Shown here: positions 1 to 8,921 of the stretch, one piece after another
How positions within the stretch are numbered: position 1 is the first letter of the stretch
How the letters are laid out: every line of letters starts with the position of its first letter
Source of the DNA: Burkholderia cepacia
Lineage (GTDB): Bacteria > Pseudomonadota > Gammaproteobacteria > Burkholderiales > Burkholderiaceae
NCBI RefSeq assembly: GCF_029962485.1
Contig: NZ_CP073638.1
Span: 1,736,001 to 1,800,000 of the forward strand
Reading direction: 5' to 3'
DNA: 64,000 bases
Position numbers and translations under genes: made by a program
The notes under the pieces: generated by a model
The model's input: only the letters and a program-made list of their open reading frames with translations
What the model was told of the DNA's origin: nothing
The model's database searches: none

Positions 1-921
1 GCCTTCCTGATCGGCGGCTACGTGATCGCGCTGCTCAAGCATGCGAGCGCGTTCACTCTGCCGGTCGTCGGGCAGGTGCATGCGTGGCAGGTTACGTTCC
101 TGATCGTCGGGCTGCCGGGGATTCTCGTTGCACTGCTGTTCGCCGCGACCGTGCGCGACCCGCAGCGCAAGGGGCTCGCACAGGATCGCTCGGGCGCCGT
201 GCGGCGCGTGTCGATGCGCGATTCGCTGCGCTTCGTCGGCACGCATCGCGCGACCTTCTCGTGCCACTACCTCGGCTTCTCGTTCTACGCGATGACGCTG
301 TACTGCCTGCTGAGCTGGACGCCCGCGTTCTATATCCGACGCTTCGGGATGACGGCCGTCGAAGCCGGCTACACGCTCGGCATCGTGCTGCTGGTCGCGA
401 ATACGGCCGGCGTGTTCTGCGGCGGCTGGCTCAACGACTGGCTGCTGCGACGCGGCCGTGCCGATGCACCGATGCGCGCCGGCGCGATCGGCGCCGCCTG
501 CATGGTGATTCCCGCGACGCTGTTCACGCAGCTCGACTCGCTGCCCGCGTCGCTCGCGATGCTCGTGGTCGCGATGTTCTTCGCGTCGTTCCCGATGCCG
601 ACGTCGACCGCCGCGATGCAGACGCTCGCGCCGAACCAGATGCGCGCGCAGATCTCCGCGCTGTTCCTGCTCGTGTCGAACCTGATCGCGCTCGGGATCG
701 GCACGACCGTCGTCGCACTGTTCACCGACCGCGTATTCGGCGCACCGGCCGCGGTCGGCCATTCGATGTCGATCGTCAACGTCGCGGCAGCCACGCTCGC
801 CGCGCTGCTGCTCGCCGCCGGCTGCCGGCACTACCGCCGCAGCCTCGATCGCGAACGCGGTCACGCATCGGCAGCGGCACCGCTGGCAGCCGATGCGGGC
901 GACGCGATCGCCGCGCGCTGA
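1..921 (+). CDS. MFS transporter, C-terminal part (5' end outside window)
   Basis: The frame is open from the first base, so the gene begins upstream; 306 residues and the TGA stop are visible. At least eight hydrophobic helices alternate with short basic loops such as RDPQRKG and LLRRGRAD, as in the second two thirds of a major facilitator permease. It ends about 150 bp before iacF, in the same direction, at the edge of an indole-3-acetate cluster. In Paraburkholderia phytofirmans an MFS protein is part of the IAA cluster and is linked to handling of dioxindole-3-acetate. A role in importing IAA or an intermediate is inferred from that context, not from the residues. A GTG at 22 is in frame but is an internal valine, not the start. 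Confidence 0.85.
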   Translation, partial: AFLIGGYVIALLKHASAFTLPVVGQVHAWQVTFLIVGLPGILVALLFAATVRDPQRKGLAQDRSGAVRRVSMRDSLRFVGTHRATFSCHYLGFSFYAMTLYCLLSWTPAFYIRRFGMTAVEAGYTLGIVLLVANTAGVFCGGWLNDWLLRRGRADAPMRAGAIGAACMVIPATLFTQLDSLPASLAMLVVAMFFASFPMPTSTAAMQTLAPNQMRAQISALFLLVSNLIALGIGTTVVALFTDRVFGAPAAVGHSMSIVNVAAATLAALLLAAGCRHYRRSLDRERGHASAAAPLAADAGDAIAAR

Positions 922-1023
922 GCACACTTGCGCCATCCGACTACTATCCATCCCACTGATTCCGGCATCGCTTTTTAATCGATTTGATTTATGCGATGCC
1001 CATCCCTATTCTCGATCGCATGA

Positions 1024-1045
1024 CGGCGCGGTGTCTGCCGCGCCG
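1024..1045 (+). terminator. GC-rich hairpin between MFS gene and iacF
   Basis: CGGCGCGG at 1024-1031 pairs perfectly with CCGCGCCG at 1038-1045 around a 6-base loop, followed by a short pyrimidine stretch (ctttcct). It could end the MFS transcript or act as a leader hairpin for iacF, whose ATG is 28 bases on. There is no real T-tract, so a terminator role is only possible. Confidence 0.35.
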
Positions 1046-1072
1046 CTTTCCTCGTACCCCACGGAATTTCCC

Positions 1073-2062
1073 ATGCAAGCGAACCGCCACCAGGTCCGGA
1101 TCGACGCGCTGATCGACGCGGCGCAGGACATCCGCTGTTTCCGGGTTTCGCGCGTCGACGGCCAGCCGTTCGATGCGTACGAACCGGGCGCCCATATCGA
1201 CGTCACCGCCCCGTCCGGCATCACGCGCCAATACTCGCTGTGCGGCAACCCCGACGAACGTGGCAGCTACCTGTTCGCGGTGAAGAAGGAAGCGCAGTCG
1301 CGCGGCGGCTCGCGTTCGCTGCACGACGACGTGGCCGTCGGCGCCGAGCTGTCGATCGGCACGCCGCGCAACCTGTTTCGTCTGACGGATGACGCGAGCG
1401 AGCACGTGCTGATCGCGGCCGGCATCGGCATCACGCCGCTGCTGTCGATGGCGTACGCGCTGCACAAGCGCGGCGCGCGCTACCGACTGCACTACTTCGC
1501 ACGCAGCCGCGAGCATGCGGCCTTTGTCGATGAACTGTCGGCCGAGCCGTTCGCGTCGCGCGTGACGTTCCACTACGGCGTCGAGCCCGATGGGCTCGCG
1601 GTTGAACTCGACCGCTGCGTCGCGTCGGTCGATGCGCACGCGCATGTTTATACGTGCGGCCCGGGACCGTTCATGGATGCGGTCGTCGCGGCGGCCGCGA
1701 CGCGCGTGCCCGAAGACTCGATCCATCTCGAACGTTTCGCTGCGGAACCCGCCGCCGCCGATGCGGGCCAGGCCGAAGCCGGCGCCGGCCCGGCCGACGG
1801 CTTCGAAGTCCGGCTGCAGCGCAGCGGGCAATCGGTCCGCGTGACGCCCGACACGTCGATCGTCGACGCGCTCGCGCGGATCGGCATCGAAGTCGATACG
1901 TCATGCGGCGAAGGCGTGTGCGGCACCTGCATGGTGCCCGTCATCGACGGCGAACCCGATCATCGCGACCATTGCCTCAGCAAGGCCGAACGCGCGAGCA
2001 ATACGGTGATCTGCTGCTGCGTGTCGCGGGCACGCTCGGCGGTGCTGGTGCTCGATCTCTGA
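1073..2062 (+). CDS. iacF: Ring-hydroxylating dioxygenase reductase (FMN, NAD, plant-type 2Fe-2S), IacF-like
   Basis: This 329-residue phthalate-dioxygenase-reductase-type protein passes electrons from NADH to the Rieske oxygenase IacC/IacD. The order of modules is an FMN-binding barrel with RQYSLCG (residues 52-58), an NAD domain with GIGITPL (117-123) and a YTCGPGPF segment (193-200), then a C-terminal 2Fe-2S ferredoxin with Cys278, Cys283 and Cys286 in CGEGVCGTC and the fourth cysteine near 314-316. The reading frame is open far upstream, but the ATG at 1073 gives the normal family N terminus; a clear Shine-Dalgarno is not obvious before it. It lies apart from iacC because the LysR gene on the other strand sits between them. 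The assignment to IAA catabolism rests on the whole cluster. Confidence 0.85.
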   Translation: MQANRHQVRIDALIDAAQDIRCFRVSRVDGQPFDAYEPGAHIDVTAPSGITRQYSLCGNPDERGSYLFAVKKEAQSRGGSRSLHDDVAVGAELSIGTPRNLFRLTDDASEHVLIAAGIGITPLLSMAYALHKRGARYRLHYFARSREHAAFVDELSAEPFASRVTFHYGVEPDGLAVELDRCVASVDAHAHVYTCGPGPFMDAVVAAAATRVPEDSIHLERFAAEPAAADAGQAEAGAGPADGFEVRLQRSGQSVRVTPDTSIVDALARIGIEVDTSCGEGVCGTCMVPVIDGEPDHRDHCLSKAERASNTVICCCVSRARSAVLVLDL

Positions 2063-2106
2063 TGCTGTCGGCACGAGCAGCGCCCGTTCAGGACGTCTCG
2101 TGCCGC

Positions 2107-2168
2107 TGAACCGCCCAACGAGTTCGAGCCGGCAACGCGCGCATCCACGCGTTGCCCTCGCCCTCATC
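2107..2168. repeat. Degenerate copy of the 3' end of the adjacent LysR gene
   Basis: A stretch around 2111-2168 repeats, with scattered mismatches, the last coding part of the LysR gene at about 2191-2243; both contain GCGCATCCACGCGTTGCC. On the minus strand both read GNAWMR in the same local context. It looks like a short tandem duplication just beyond the LysR stop codon that has since decayed. Confidence 0.6.
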
Positions 2169-2170
2169 GG

Positions 2171-3091
2171 TCAAGCGTTGTCGAAGCGCTCGACGAGTTC
2201 GGTCAGCAGCGTGCGCATCCACGCGTTGCCTTCGTCTTCATGGAAATGCTCGTGCCAGTGCATCGTCACCGGCGCGGGCGGCAGCGTGACAGGCAAGTCG
2301 TACAGGCGGAATGCGTTGTCGCGGTTCAGGATCTGCGCGAGCCGCTTCGGCAGCGTCGCGTAAAGATCCGTGACGGACAACACACTCGGCAGCGCGACGA
2401 AGTGCGGTACTTCCAGCGCGATATTGCGGCCCACGCCCTGTGCACGCAATGCGTCGTCGAGCGCGTGATGGCTGTGCTCGACCGACTTCACGTTGACGTG
2501 CGCTGCGCGCACGAACTGGTCGAGACTCAGCGCGGCCCCGCTCGGCAACCCGCGCCGGCGGCCCGTCATGCACACGTAGGTTTCCTCGAACAGCACCTGG
2601 TGGCGCGTGCGCGGCATCAGCTCCGGCAGGTTGCCGATCGCGAAATCCAGCCGGCTCGCGCGCAGCGCCTCCTCGATCTCCTCCACCGGCAACGGCTGCA
2701 CGCTCAGCGTCACGCGCGGCGCGCGCTCGCGCAGCGCCTGACAGATCGCCGGCAGGTACGCCATCTCGCCCGCGTCCGACAGCGACAGCCGGAAGGTGCG
2801 CGTGCTGGTTGCCGGATCGAAGCGCTCCGCGTAGCGCAGCGCGACGCGCACCATGTCGAGCGCCTTGCCGACGATCCCCGCGAGTTCGAGCGCGACCGGC
2901 GTCGGCTGCATACCCGAGCGCGTGCGCACGAACAGCGGATCGTCGAACAGCGTGCGCAGCCGGCCGAGCGAATAGCTGACGGCCGGCTGCGACAGCGCGA
3001 GCCGCTCACCGGCCTTCGTCAGGCTGCGTTCCTCGACGATCGCCTGGAACACGCGCAACAGGTTCAGATCGAGATGATCGACCGACGTCAT
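2171..3091 (-). CDS. iacR1: LysR-type regulator of the IAA cluster (IacR1-like)
   Basis: This is a 306-residue LysR regulator with an N-terminal winged helix (residues 5-65, including LSQPAVSYSLGRLR and DDPLFVRT) and a periplasmic-binding-like effector domain. The ATG at 3091 is chosen because GGAGG lies 6 bases ahead; an upstream ATG at 3115 would add eight unlikely residues. The gene sits on the opposite strand between iacF and iacC and diverges from iacC, the usual layout for a LysR protein controlling the neighbouring catabolic operon. In P. phytofirmans a LysR regulator of this cluster appears to respond to dioxindole-3-acetate; the same ligand here is inference. Confidence 0.85.
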   Translation of the reverse strand: MTSVDHLDLNLLRVFQAIVEERSLTKAGERLALSQPAVSYSLGRLRTLFDDPLFVRTRSGMQPTPVALELAGIVGKALDMVRVALRYAERFDPATSTRTFRLSLSDAGEMAYLPAICQALRERAPRVTLSVQPLPVEEIEEALRASRLDFAIGNLPELMPRTRHQVLFEETYVCMTGRRRGLPSGAALSLDQFVRAAHVNVKSVEHSHHALDDALRAQGVGRNIALEVPHFVALPSVLSVTDLYATLPKRLAQILNRDNAFRLYDLPVTLPPAPVTMHWHEHFHEDEGNAWMRTLLTELVERFDNA

Positions 3092-3230
3092 CGTTGCCTC
3101 CATTATTTGCCGCATTTATTGACTGGCCAATTTTAGATCAATTTGACGGATATGTAGTGGGAGACGAGACTGGGTACTCGATACCGCGCATGACGCGGCC
3201 CGATTTCGCGACTCTTTCCCCACGACGACG
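3092..3230. promoter_or_regulatory. Divergent promoter region iacR1 / iacC
   Basis: This 139-bp gap between the divergent starts is AT-richer than its flanks. It holds TTGACTGGCCAA at 3119-3130, a TTG-N6-CAA dyad, followed by a run of A/T-rich sequence. A LysR operator controlling both genes is expected here; the dyad is the best candidate seen. Confidence 0.45.
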
Positions 3231-4514
3231 ATGAGCGACATTTCCTACCAGACGATCGACACCAGTGCGTTGCACGGTCTCGCGCAACCCGACCGCATCG
3301 CGCCGGCGATGTATCACGATCCCGCGCTGTTCGAAGCCGAGCTCGACCGCATCTTCTACCGCACCTGGATCTGGGTCGCGCACGAGAGCGAGCTGCCGAA
3401 CCCGGGCGACTTCATCACGACGACGATCGGCCGCCAGCCGGTGATCGTCGTGCGCGACAAGACCGGCGAGATCAACGTGCTGCAGAACCGCTGCCGCCAT
3501 CGCGGCGCGACCGTGTGCGAATCGCACAAGGGCAACGCGAAGGGTTTCACGTGCCCGTATCACAGCTGGTCGTACGCGCTCGACGGCACGCTGCGCGCGC
3601 TGCCGTACGGCGACGGCTACGAAGGCGTGTGCGAGAAAGGCGACCTGCCGCTCGTGAAGCTGCGCGTCGGCGTGTACCAGGGGCTGATCTTCGCGAGCTT
3701 CAACGACGCGATCGAACCGCTCGAGGATTTCCTCGGCGGTGCGAAGCCGTGGATCGACCTGTTCATGAAACAGGGCGCCGGTTACCCGATCAAGGCGAAC
3801 GGCGAGCACAAGTTCAAGTTCAAGGGCAACTGGAAGATCCAGCTCGAGAACACGACCGACCTCTACCACTTCCCGGTCGTGCACAAATCGTGGATGAAGT
3901 CGATCGACGACGAGACGGCCGCCGCGATCACGAGCTTCATGACGAGCGAGGACGCGTTCTGCCGCGGGCTCGGCAACGGCCACAGCCTCGCGGTGCTGAT
4001 GCCCGAGCTGATCGACCTCGACGAAGACGACGGCGCGCCGCTGCCCGAGCGCTTCGCGCCGCTCGCGGCGAAGCTTGCCGAGCGCCATTCGCCGGAGGAA
4101 GTGCGCCGTATCGTGCGCTCGCTGATGGGCGTCGGCTTCAACCTGAACCTGTTCCCGAACCTCGCGCTGTCGATGGCGTTCTTCCGCGTGCTGCGGCCGA
4201 TCGCCGCGAACGAAACCGAAATCCGCCACGTCGCGCTCGCGATGGACGGCGGCCCCGACGAAGCGAACCGCGAGCGGCTGCGCATTCACGAGCACTTCCA
4301 GGGCCCGTTCGGCTTCGGCAGCCCCGACGACGCGGAAGCGTGGGAACGCGTGCAGCGCGGCGCGCATGCGGGCCCCGATGTGCCGATCCTCGTGAACCGC
4401 GGGCTGAACCGCGAGACGACCGCCGCGAACGGCGAAAAGACCGCCCATGCGACCGACGAGACCGGCATGCGCGAGGCCTACCAGCAATGGCGCAAGATGA
4501 TGGAGCAGCAATAA
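3231..4514 (+). CDS. iacC: Rieske non-heme iron oxygenase alpha subunit, IacC-like
   Basis: This is the 427-residue catalytic large subunit of an aromatic ring-hydroxylating dioxygenase. The Rieske centre is explicit: Cys88-Arg-His90 and Cys108-Pro-Tyr-His111. The mononuclear iron site follows with Asp210, His213 and His218 in NTTDLYHFPVVH. In the IAA pathway IacC/IacD acts on the oxidised indole intermediate on the way to catechol, fed with electrons by IacF. The next gene, iacD, starts inside its stop codon (TAATG), as expected for two subunits made together. The family call is very safe; the substrate follows from cluster content (iacA, iacB, iacE, iacG, iacH and iacI are all present). Confidence 0.9.
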   Translation: MSDISYQTIDTSALHGLAQPDRIAPAMYHDPALFEAELDRIFYRTWIWVAHESELPNPGDFITTTIGRQPVIVVRDKTGEINVLQNRCRHRGATVCESHKGNAKGFTCPYHSWSYALDGTLRALPYGDGYEGVCEKGDLPLVKLRVGVYQGLIFASFNDAIEPLEDFLGGAKPWIDLFMKQGAGYPIKANGEHKFKFKGNWKIQLENTTDLYHFPVVHKSWMKSIDDETAAAITSFMTSEDAFCRGLGNGHSLAVLMPELIDLDEDDGAPLPERFAPLAAKLAERHSPEEVRRIVRSLMGVGFNLNLFPNLALSMAFFRVLRPIAANETEIRHVALAMDGGPDEANRERLRIHEHFQGPFGFGSPDDAEAWERVQRGAHAGPDVPILVNRGLNRETTAANGEKTAHATDETGMREAYQQWRKMMEQQ

Positions 4515-5014
4515 TGGACGACCGCAACGCCCTCTTTTCCGAGCAGACCTTTGCCCGCGCGGTCGAATTCGTGTGGCGCGAAGCCGAGATGCTCGACCGC
4601 CGCGACTACCGCGCATGGCTCGACCTGTGGGATCCGGCCGGCCATTACGTGGTGCCGATCGATCCCGACACGACCGATTTCGCGGCGACGCTGAACTACG
4701 TGTTCGACGACCAGGACATGCGCGAGAAGCGCGTGCAGCGGATGGTGTCCGGCTACTCGGCATCGGCCGCCGACGCGGCACGCACGGTGCGCACCGTGTC
4801 GCGCTTCACGCTGGAAAGCGGCAGCGCCGACACCGTCGAGCTGAAATCGGCGCAAGTCGTCGTCGCGTACAAGCGCGGCGTCGCGACGCTGTTCGCGGCT
4901 GACGTCACGCACAAGCTGCGCGTCGATGCCGAAGGCGAGATGCGGATCGCCGAGAAGGTCGTGCGCCTGATCGACTCGACCGAAGCACTCAGCGCGATCG
5001 GCTTCCTGCTGTAA
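4514..5014 (+). CDS. iacD: Ring-hydroxylating dioxygenase beta (small) subunit, IacD-like
   Basis: This 166-residue protein has the length and fold pattern (an NTF2-like alpha-plus-beta cone) of dioxygenase small subunits. The N-terminal EFVWREAEMLDRRDYRAWL and the following LWDPAGHYVVP are typical of the family. It has no metal centre and packs against IacC to form the hexamer. The ATG overlaps the iacC stop by one base and a GGAG sits inside the end of iacC, so the two are translationally coupled. The C-terminal KVVRLIDSTEA is also family-typical. Confidence 0.88.
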   Translation: MDDRNALFSEQTFARAVEFVWREAEMLDRRDYRAWLDLWDPAGHYVVPIDPDTTDFAATLNYVFDDQDMREKRVQRMVSGYSASAADAARTVRTVSRFTLESGSADTVELKSAQVVVAYKRGVATLFAADVTHKLRVDAEGEMRIAEKVVRLIDSTEALSAIGFLL

Positions 5015-5079
5015 GCCGTGGCCGGTTCACCGCCGCACGTGCGAAGGTGAACCGGTGACCTTCACCTTTGCGGACCACC

Positions 5080-5466
5080 ATGCCCACACTCGAAGTTTTC
5101 CTGCCGGCCGGCCATGACGACGCGCGCAAGGCCGAGCTGATCGCGCGGCTGACCGGTGCGACCGTCGACGCGATCGGCGCACCGATCGAATCCGTACGCG
5201 TGCTGCTCACCGAACTGCCCGCGACGCATATCGGCCTCGGCGGCCGCAGTGCCGCCGATGGCGCGCCGCCGTCGCTGCCGGTGATCGTCGCGATCCTGAT
5301 CGCCGGCCGCACCGACGAACAGAAGCGCGCGCTGATCGCCGCGTTGTCCGATGCGGGCGCGAACGTGCTCGATGCACCGCTGCAGGCCACGCGCGTGATC
5401 ATCAAGGACATCCCGAATACCGACTTTGGCATCGGCGGCCAGACCGCGCGGGCACTGGGGCGCTGA
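5080..5466 (+). CDS. iacY: Tandem 4-oxalocrotonate-tautomerase-like protein of the IAA cluster
   Basis: This 128-residue protein contains two tautomerase-like units of about 60 residues each. The first begins directly after the initiator Met with Pro2 (MPTLEVFLPAG), the position of the catalytic N-terminal proline. The second starts near residue 67 with LPVIVAILIAGR. Both end in the family-like GIGG or GLGG turn. Only the first unit can have a free proline amine, so the second may be structural. A tautomerase-family protein and an MFS protein of the P. phytofirmans IAA cluster are needed to remove dioxindole-3-acetate, and this gene fits that role. It lies 65 bp after iacD in the same direction. 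An alternative start at 5068 is less attractive because it would bury the proline. Confidence 0.78.
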   Translation: MPTLEVFLPAGHDDARKAELIARLTGATVDAIGAPIESVRVLLTELPATHIGLGGRSAADGAPPSLPVIVAILIAGRTDEQKRALIAALSDAGANVLDAPLQATRVIIKDIPNTDFGIGGQTARALGR

Positions 5467-5510
5467 TCGTGCGCCGCGCGTCGCTGCCCGGCCGTGACGC
5501 GACGCAGCGG

Positions 5511-6987
5511 CTACGCGTGCGTGCCGGTGAGCGGCAACCTCACGCGGCAGTCGAGCCCGCCGCCGTCGGCCGGGCTCGCCGCGATCCGCCCGCCGTGACG
5601 CGTGACGATGCTCTTGCACAGCGACAACCCGATGCCGTTGCCGCCGGCCTTCGACGACGAGAATCCGTCGAACAGCCGGTCGTGCGCACCGTCTGCAATG
5701 CCCGGACCGTTATCGATCGCACGCAGCTCCGCCTGCCCGGCGATGTCTGCCGTACCGAGCGTCAGCGTACGCGGCGTGCGCTCGCAACTGGCGAACGCCT
5801 CGATCGCATTGAACGCGAGATTCAGGATCACCTGCCCGATCAGCACGCGCTCGCAGCGGATCGGCAGCGGCGTGCCGGCCTGCACGATCGCGACCGTCAC
5901 GCCGGCCTCCTTCGCGCGCAGCTCGATGAAGTAAGCGACATCGGCAAGGATGTCGCGCAGGTCGGCAACCGCGACGACCGGTTCGCGCTTCACGATGAAT
6001 TCGCGCACGCTCTTGATGATCAGCGCCGCATGCTCGGCCTGCCGGTCGGCGCTGCGCAGCCCCCAGATCGCGTCGTCGATGGTGCCATTGCCGTTCAGCC
6101 GCCGCACCGCGCCTTCGATGAAGTTGCGCACGGCCGCGAGCGGCTGGCTCAGCTCGTGCGCGATCACGCTCGCCATCTCGCCCATCGCGTTGTAGCGGCC
6201 CGCGTGTTCGAGCAGGCGCGCTTCGGCGCGGCGTGCATCCTCGATCGCGACTTCGTCGCTCACGTCGCGGAACTGCACGAGCAGCCCGTCGAGATCGCCT
6301 TCGATCTCGACCTGCCGGCACAGGATGCGCAGCCAGCACGACGAGCCGTCGCGCCGCATCCGGTAGCGCTGCGGCGCGGACGGGTACGCCGACGGCGCAT
6401 CGCGCAGTTGTGCGACAAGGCGGTCGCGATCGCTCTCGGAGCAGTAGTCGAGCACCTCGCCGAGCGGTTCGTCGGCTGCGAGCCCGAGCACGCGCCGCCC
6501 CGACTCGCTGATGAACTGCACGCCGCCGTGCGGCCGTCACGACCGCGATGCCTTCGTCGAGATCCTGCATGAATTCGCGCAGCCGCGCCTCGTAGCGGCG
6601 CAACTGCTGGCGGACCGCCTCTTCCGCGCTGATGTCGCGAAACTGCACCATCACGACGTCGTGCCCGCGCAGCGGCACGTAGGTCGCGGTGGCCTCGGAC
6701 AGCATGTCGACGCCCGTACGCGATCGATAGCACCATTCGTACACCTGCGGCCCGTCGACGAGCGCGCGATCCCATGCGCTCACCGCGATCTCGCGCTGGT
6801 ATTTCGGCTCGGGACGCGTCATGTCCGGCGCCTTCAGCGGCAGCAGTTCCTCGACGGAAAAGCCGAGCGCGATGCACGCGGCGCGATTCGCCCACACGAT
6901 CGCCTTCGTCTGCGCGTCGTGCAGCAGCACGCAGGTCGTCAGCGCGTCGAGCAGCCGGTGGAAATCGTCTTCGTCGGGGAAACTCAT
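5511..6987 (-). pseudogene. iacS: PAS-PAS sensor histidine kinase IacS-like, interrupted by a frameshift
   Basis: The gene is read as two overlapping frames. The 5' part from ATG 6987 (MSFPDEDDFHRLLD) encodes a first PAS domain and the linker up to GIAVVTA. The 3' part from about 6521 encodes a second PAS domain, an H-box with IAHELSQPL, and a complete ATPase domain (NLAFNAIEAF, DNGPGIAD, GIGLSLCKS). Removing one base near 6530 joins the two frames into 491 codons, and the total span becomes an exact multiple of three. The kinase would pair with the FixJ-like regulator at 11415-12050. In P. phytofirmans such a two-component system responds to IAA. Whether the insertion is real or a sequencing error cannot be told from the sequence; no other damage is visible. 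Confidence 0.8.
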
Positions 6988-7228
6988 GATCGGATCCGGA
7001 TGAAGGCGCGCGGCGTCGCGCGGCCGGAAACCCAACATAGCACCGGTGCACGCCGATCGCATCTGAAGATTTCTTTAGGCCGGCACGGAACCTCACCAGT
7101 CGCGCGGCCCAACGCACCAATTGCTGCGTGTTTTCGGCGTTTCTAGACTGGTTGCATCGTCGTGTTGCCACCCAGGACAGCACGCATGCCGCCCCGCATC
7201 CGAACCCTTATCCGCCCAGGAGACAACC
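6988..7228. promoter_or_regulatory. Divergent promoter region iacS / iacA
   Basis: This 241-bp gap lies between the start of the kinase gene and the start of iacA. It includes a TTTCTTTAGG stretch and TTTCTAGACTGG about 85 bp before iacA. It should hold the promoter for the iacABIHE operon and the response-regulator site. No consensus sigma-70 pair stands out. Confidence 0.4.
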
Positions 7229-8422
7229 ATGCCGCAAGCCGCCCTCGCGATCGAACCCGCGCCGTCCTCCCAGCCCGTGGCAGGCGCCGCTGCCGCGCAG
7301 TTGTCGCCGCTCGACGCGGTGCTCGAAACCGTCGCCTTGCGCCGCGAAGAATTCGACCGCCTGTCGCACGTGCCGCGCGACGTGATCGCGCTGTTCAAGC
7401 AGGCCGGCATCTATCGCGCGGGCACGCCGCGCCGCTTCGGCGGCGATGCGCTCGCGCCGACCGCGTTCCTCGACATGATCGAACGGATCGCGACCGCCGA
7501 CGGCTCGGCTGCGTGGGTCGCGAGCTTCGGCTCCGCGAACGTCTATCTCGCCGCGCTGCCGCTCGAGACCCAGGCCGAGCTGTACGCGAGCGGCCCCGAC
7601 CAGGTGTTCGCGGGCGGCCTGTTTCCGGTGCAGCCGGCGCCAGCCGCGCCGGGCGGCTGGCGCGTGAACGGCACGTGGAAATTCGCGAGCGGCTGCAAGG
7701 GCGCCGACTGGCTCGGCGTCGGCATCGCCGTGCCGGGCGCGCAGGACGCCGCGCCGAACAAGCCGCGCACGGCCGTGTTCCGCGCAGCCGACGTCGAGAT
7801 CGTCGAGAACTGGAGCGTGGTCGGCATGCAGGGCACCGGCAGCCATGACCTGCGCGTGAACGACCGCTTCGTGCCCGAAGCGTGGACCTTCGTGCGCGGC
7901 GGCGAACCAACCGTCGACGAGCCGCTGTACCGCTACCCGACCGTCGCGTATGCGGCGCAGGTGCTGGCAGTCGTGAACCTCGGCCTCGCGCGCGCCGCGC
8001 TCGATGTCGTGAACCGGATGTCCGGTGGCCGGCAGACGACGACCGGCGCGCCGCGTCTCGCCGATCGCGCGTACTACCGCATCGAGCTCGCGAAGGCCGA
8101 GGCGCAACTGCGCTCGGCACGCGCGTTCTTCTACGATGCGACCGACACCGTATGGCAATCGATCCTCGCCGGCAACCCGGTGACGCCCGACCAGGTCAGC
8201 CTGCTGCGGCTCGCGGCAACGCAGATCGCACGCGAAGGCGCGAGCGTCGTCGAACGCGCGTACCGCCTCGGCGGCACGGCGGCGATCTATCGCACGCATC
8301 CGCTGCAGCGGCTGCTGCGCGACGCGATGGTCGTCACGCAGCACGCGTTTCTCGGCGAGGGCAACTTCGACGGCGCCGGCGCGGTGTTCACCGGCGTGAC
8401 GCCGTTTCCCGGCTATCTGTAA
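7229..8422 (+). CDS. iacA: Flavin-dependent monooxygenase of acyl-CoA dehydrogenase fold, IacA-like
   Basis: This 397-residue acyl-CoA-dehydrogenase-like protein belongs to the group D flavin monooxygenases (HpaB/DszC type). IacA catalyses the first oxidation of the indole ring of IAA, using reduced flavin from IacG. The N-terminal helical domain, the beta-barrel segment NGTWKFASGCKGADWLGVG and the C-terminal helical domain ending in THPLQRLLRD are all present. A true dehydrogenase would have a catalytic glutamate and bind CoA; the gene set here argues for the monooxygenase role. The ATG at 7229 is preceded by AGGAGA at optimal spacing; the frame is open further upstream but without a ribosome site. 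It is the first gene of the iacA-B-I-H-E run. Confidence 0.9.
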   Translation: MPQAALAIEPAPSSQPVAGAAAAQLSPLDAVLETVALRREEFDRLSHVPRDVIALFKQAGIYRAGTPRRFGGDALAPTAFLDMIERIATADGSAAWVASFGSANVYLAALPLETQAELYASGPDQVFAGGLFPVQPAPAAPGGWRVNGTWKFASGCKGADWLGVGIAVPGAQDAAPNKPRTAVFRAADVEIVENWSVVGMQGTGSHDLRVNDRFVPEAWTFVRGGEPTVDEPLYRYPTVAYAAQVLAVVNLGLARAALDVVNRMSGGRQTTTGAPRLADRAYYRIELAKAEAQLRSARAFFYDATDTVWQSILAGNPVTPDQVSLLRLAATQIAREGASVVERAYRLGGTAAIYRTHPLQRLLRDAMVVTQHAFLGEGNFDGAGAVFTGVTPFPGYL

Positions 8423-8535
8423 CCGGCGTCGACCGAATTGTTTTTCAACGCGCATGACGCCGATGCCGATGTCGATGTCGAACCACCGTCGCCGGCCGGT
8501 TCATGCGCCTGACCCTTTCCCCTGGAGAACCTGAT

Positions 8536-8913
8536 ATGTCCGACTCGAATCCGCTGCCGCTGCGCGTCCTGTTCTGCTGCGGCGTGTCGCAGAACTTCTT
8601 CGACCTGCCGCGCGAGAAGATCGGCGAAGTGTGGCAGGCGTACGGTGCGATGCTCGCGGCCGTCGAAGCGATGCCCGGCGTGCGCGTGCTCGGCGTGATG
8701 GACGACGACCGTCTCGTGGTCGGCCAGGCCGACGGCGCGCCGTGGACGTTCTACATCATGGCCGACGTCGCCGATTTCGACACGACGGTCGCCGTGTGCA
8801 ACCTGTACCGCACGACGCCGGTCGGCGAATACAACCTGTGGCGCTACGGCAAGATCGAAGCACGCGTCGGCCGCGCGCTGACCGTGCCGCCGGCCGCGAA
8901 GCCCGCGGCGTGA
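8536..8913 (+). CDS. iacB: IacB-like small protein of IAA catabolism
   Basis: This 125-residue protein has the length and position of IacB, a conserved member of IAA clusters without a settled enzymatic role. It starts RVLFCCGVSQNFFDLP and contains a central WTFYIMADVADFD strand pair followed by NLYRTTPVGEYNLWRYGKIEAR. No cofactor motif is seen. The ATG at 8536 follows GGAG by 8 bases. It lies 113 bp after iacA and 8 bp before iacI, so it is probably cotranscribed with both. The call rests on the combination of sequence pattern and neighbourhood. Confidence 0.75.
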   Translation: MSDSNPLPLRVLFCCGVSQNFFDLPREKIGEVWQAYGAMLAAVEAMPGVRVLGVMDDDRLVVGQADGAPWTFYIMADVADFDTTVAVCNLYRTTPVGEYNLWRYGKIEARVGRALTVPPAAKPAA

Positions 8914-8921
8914 GGCACGCG

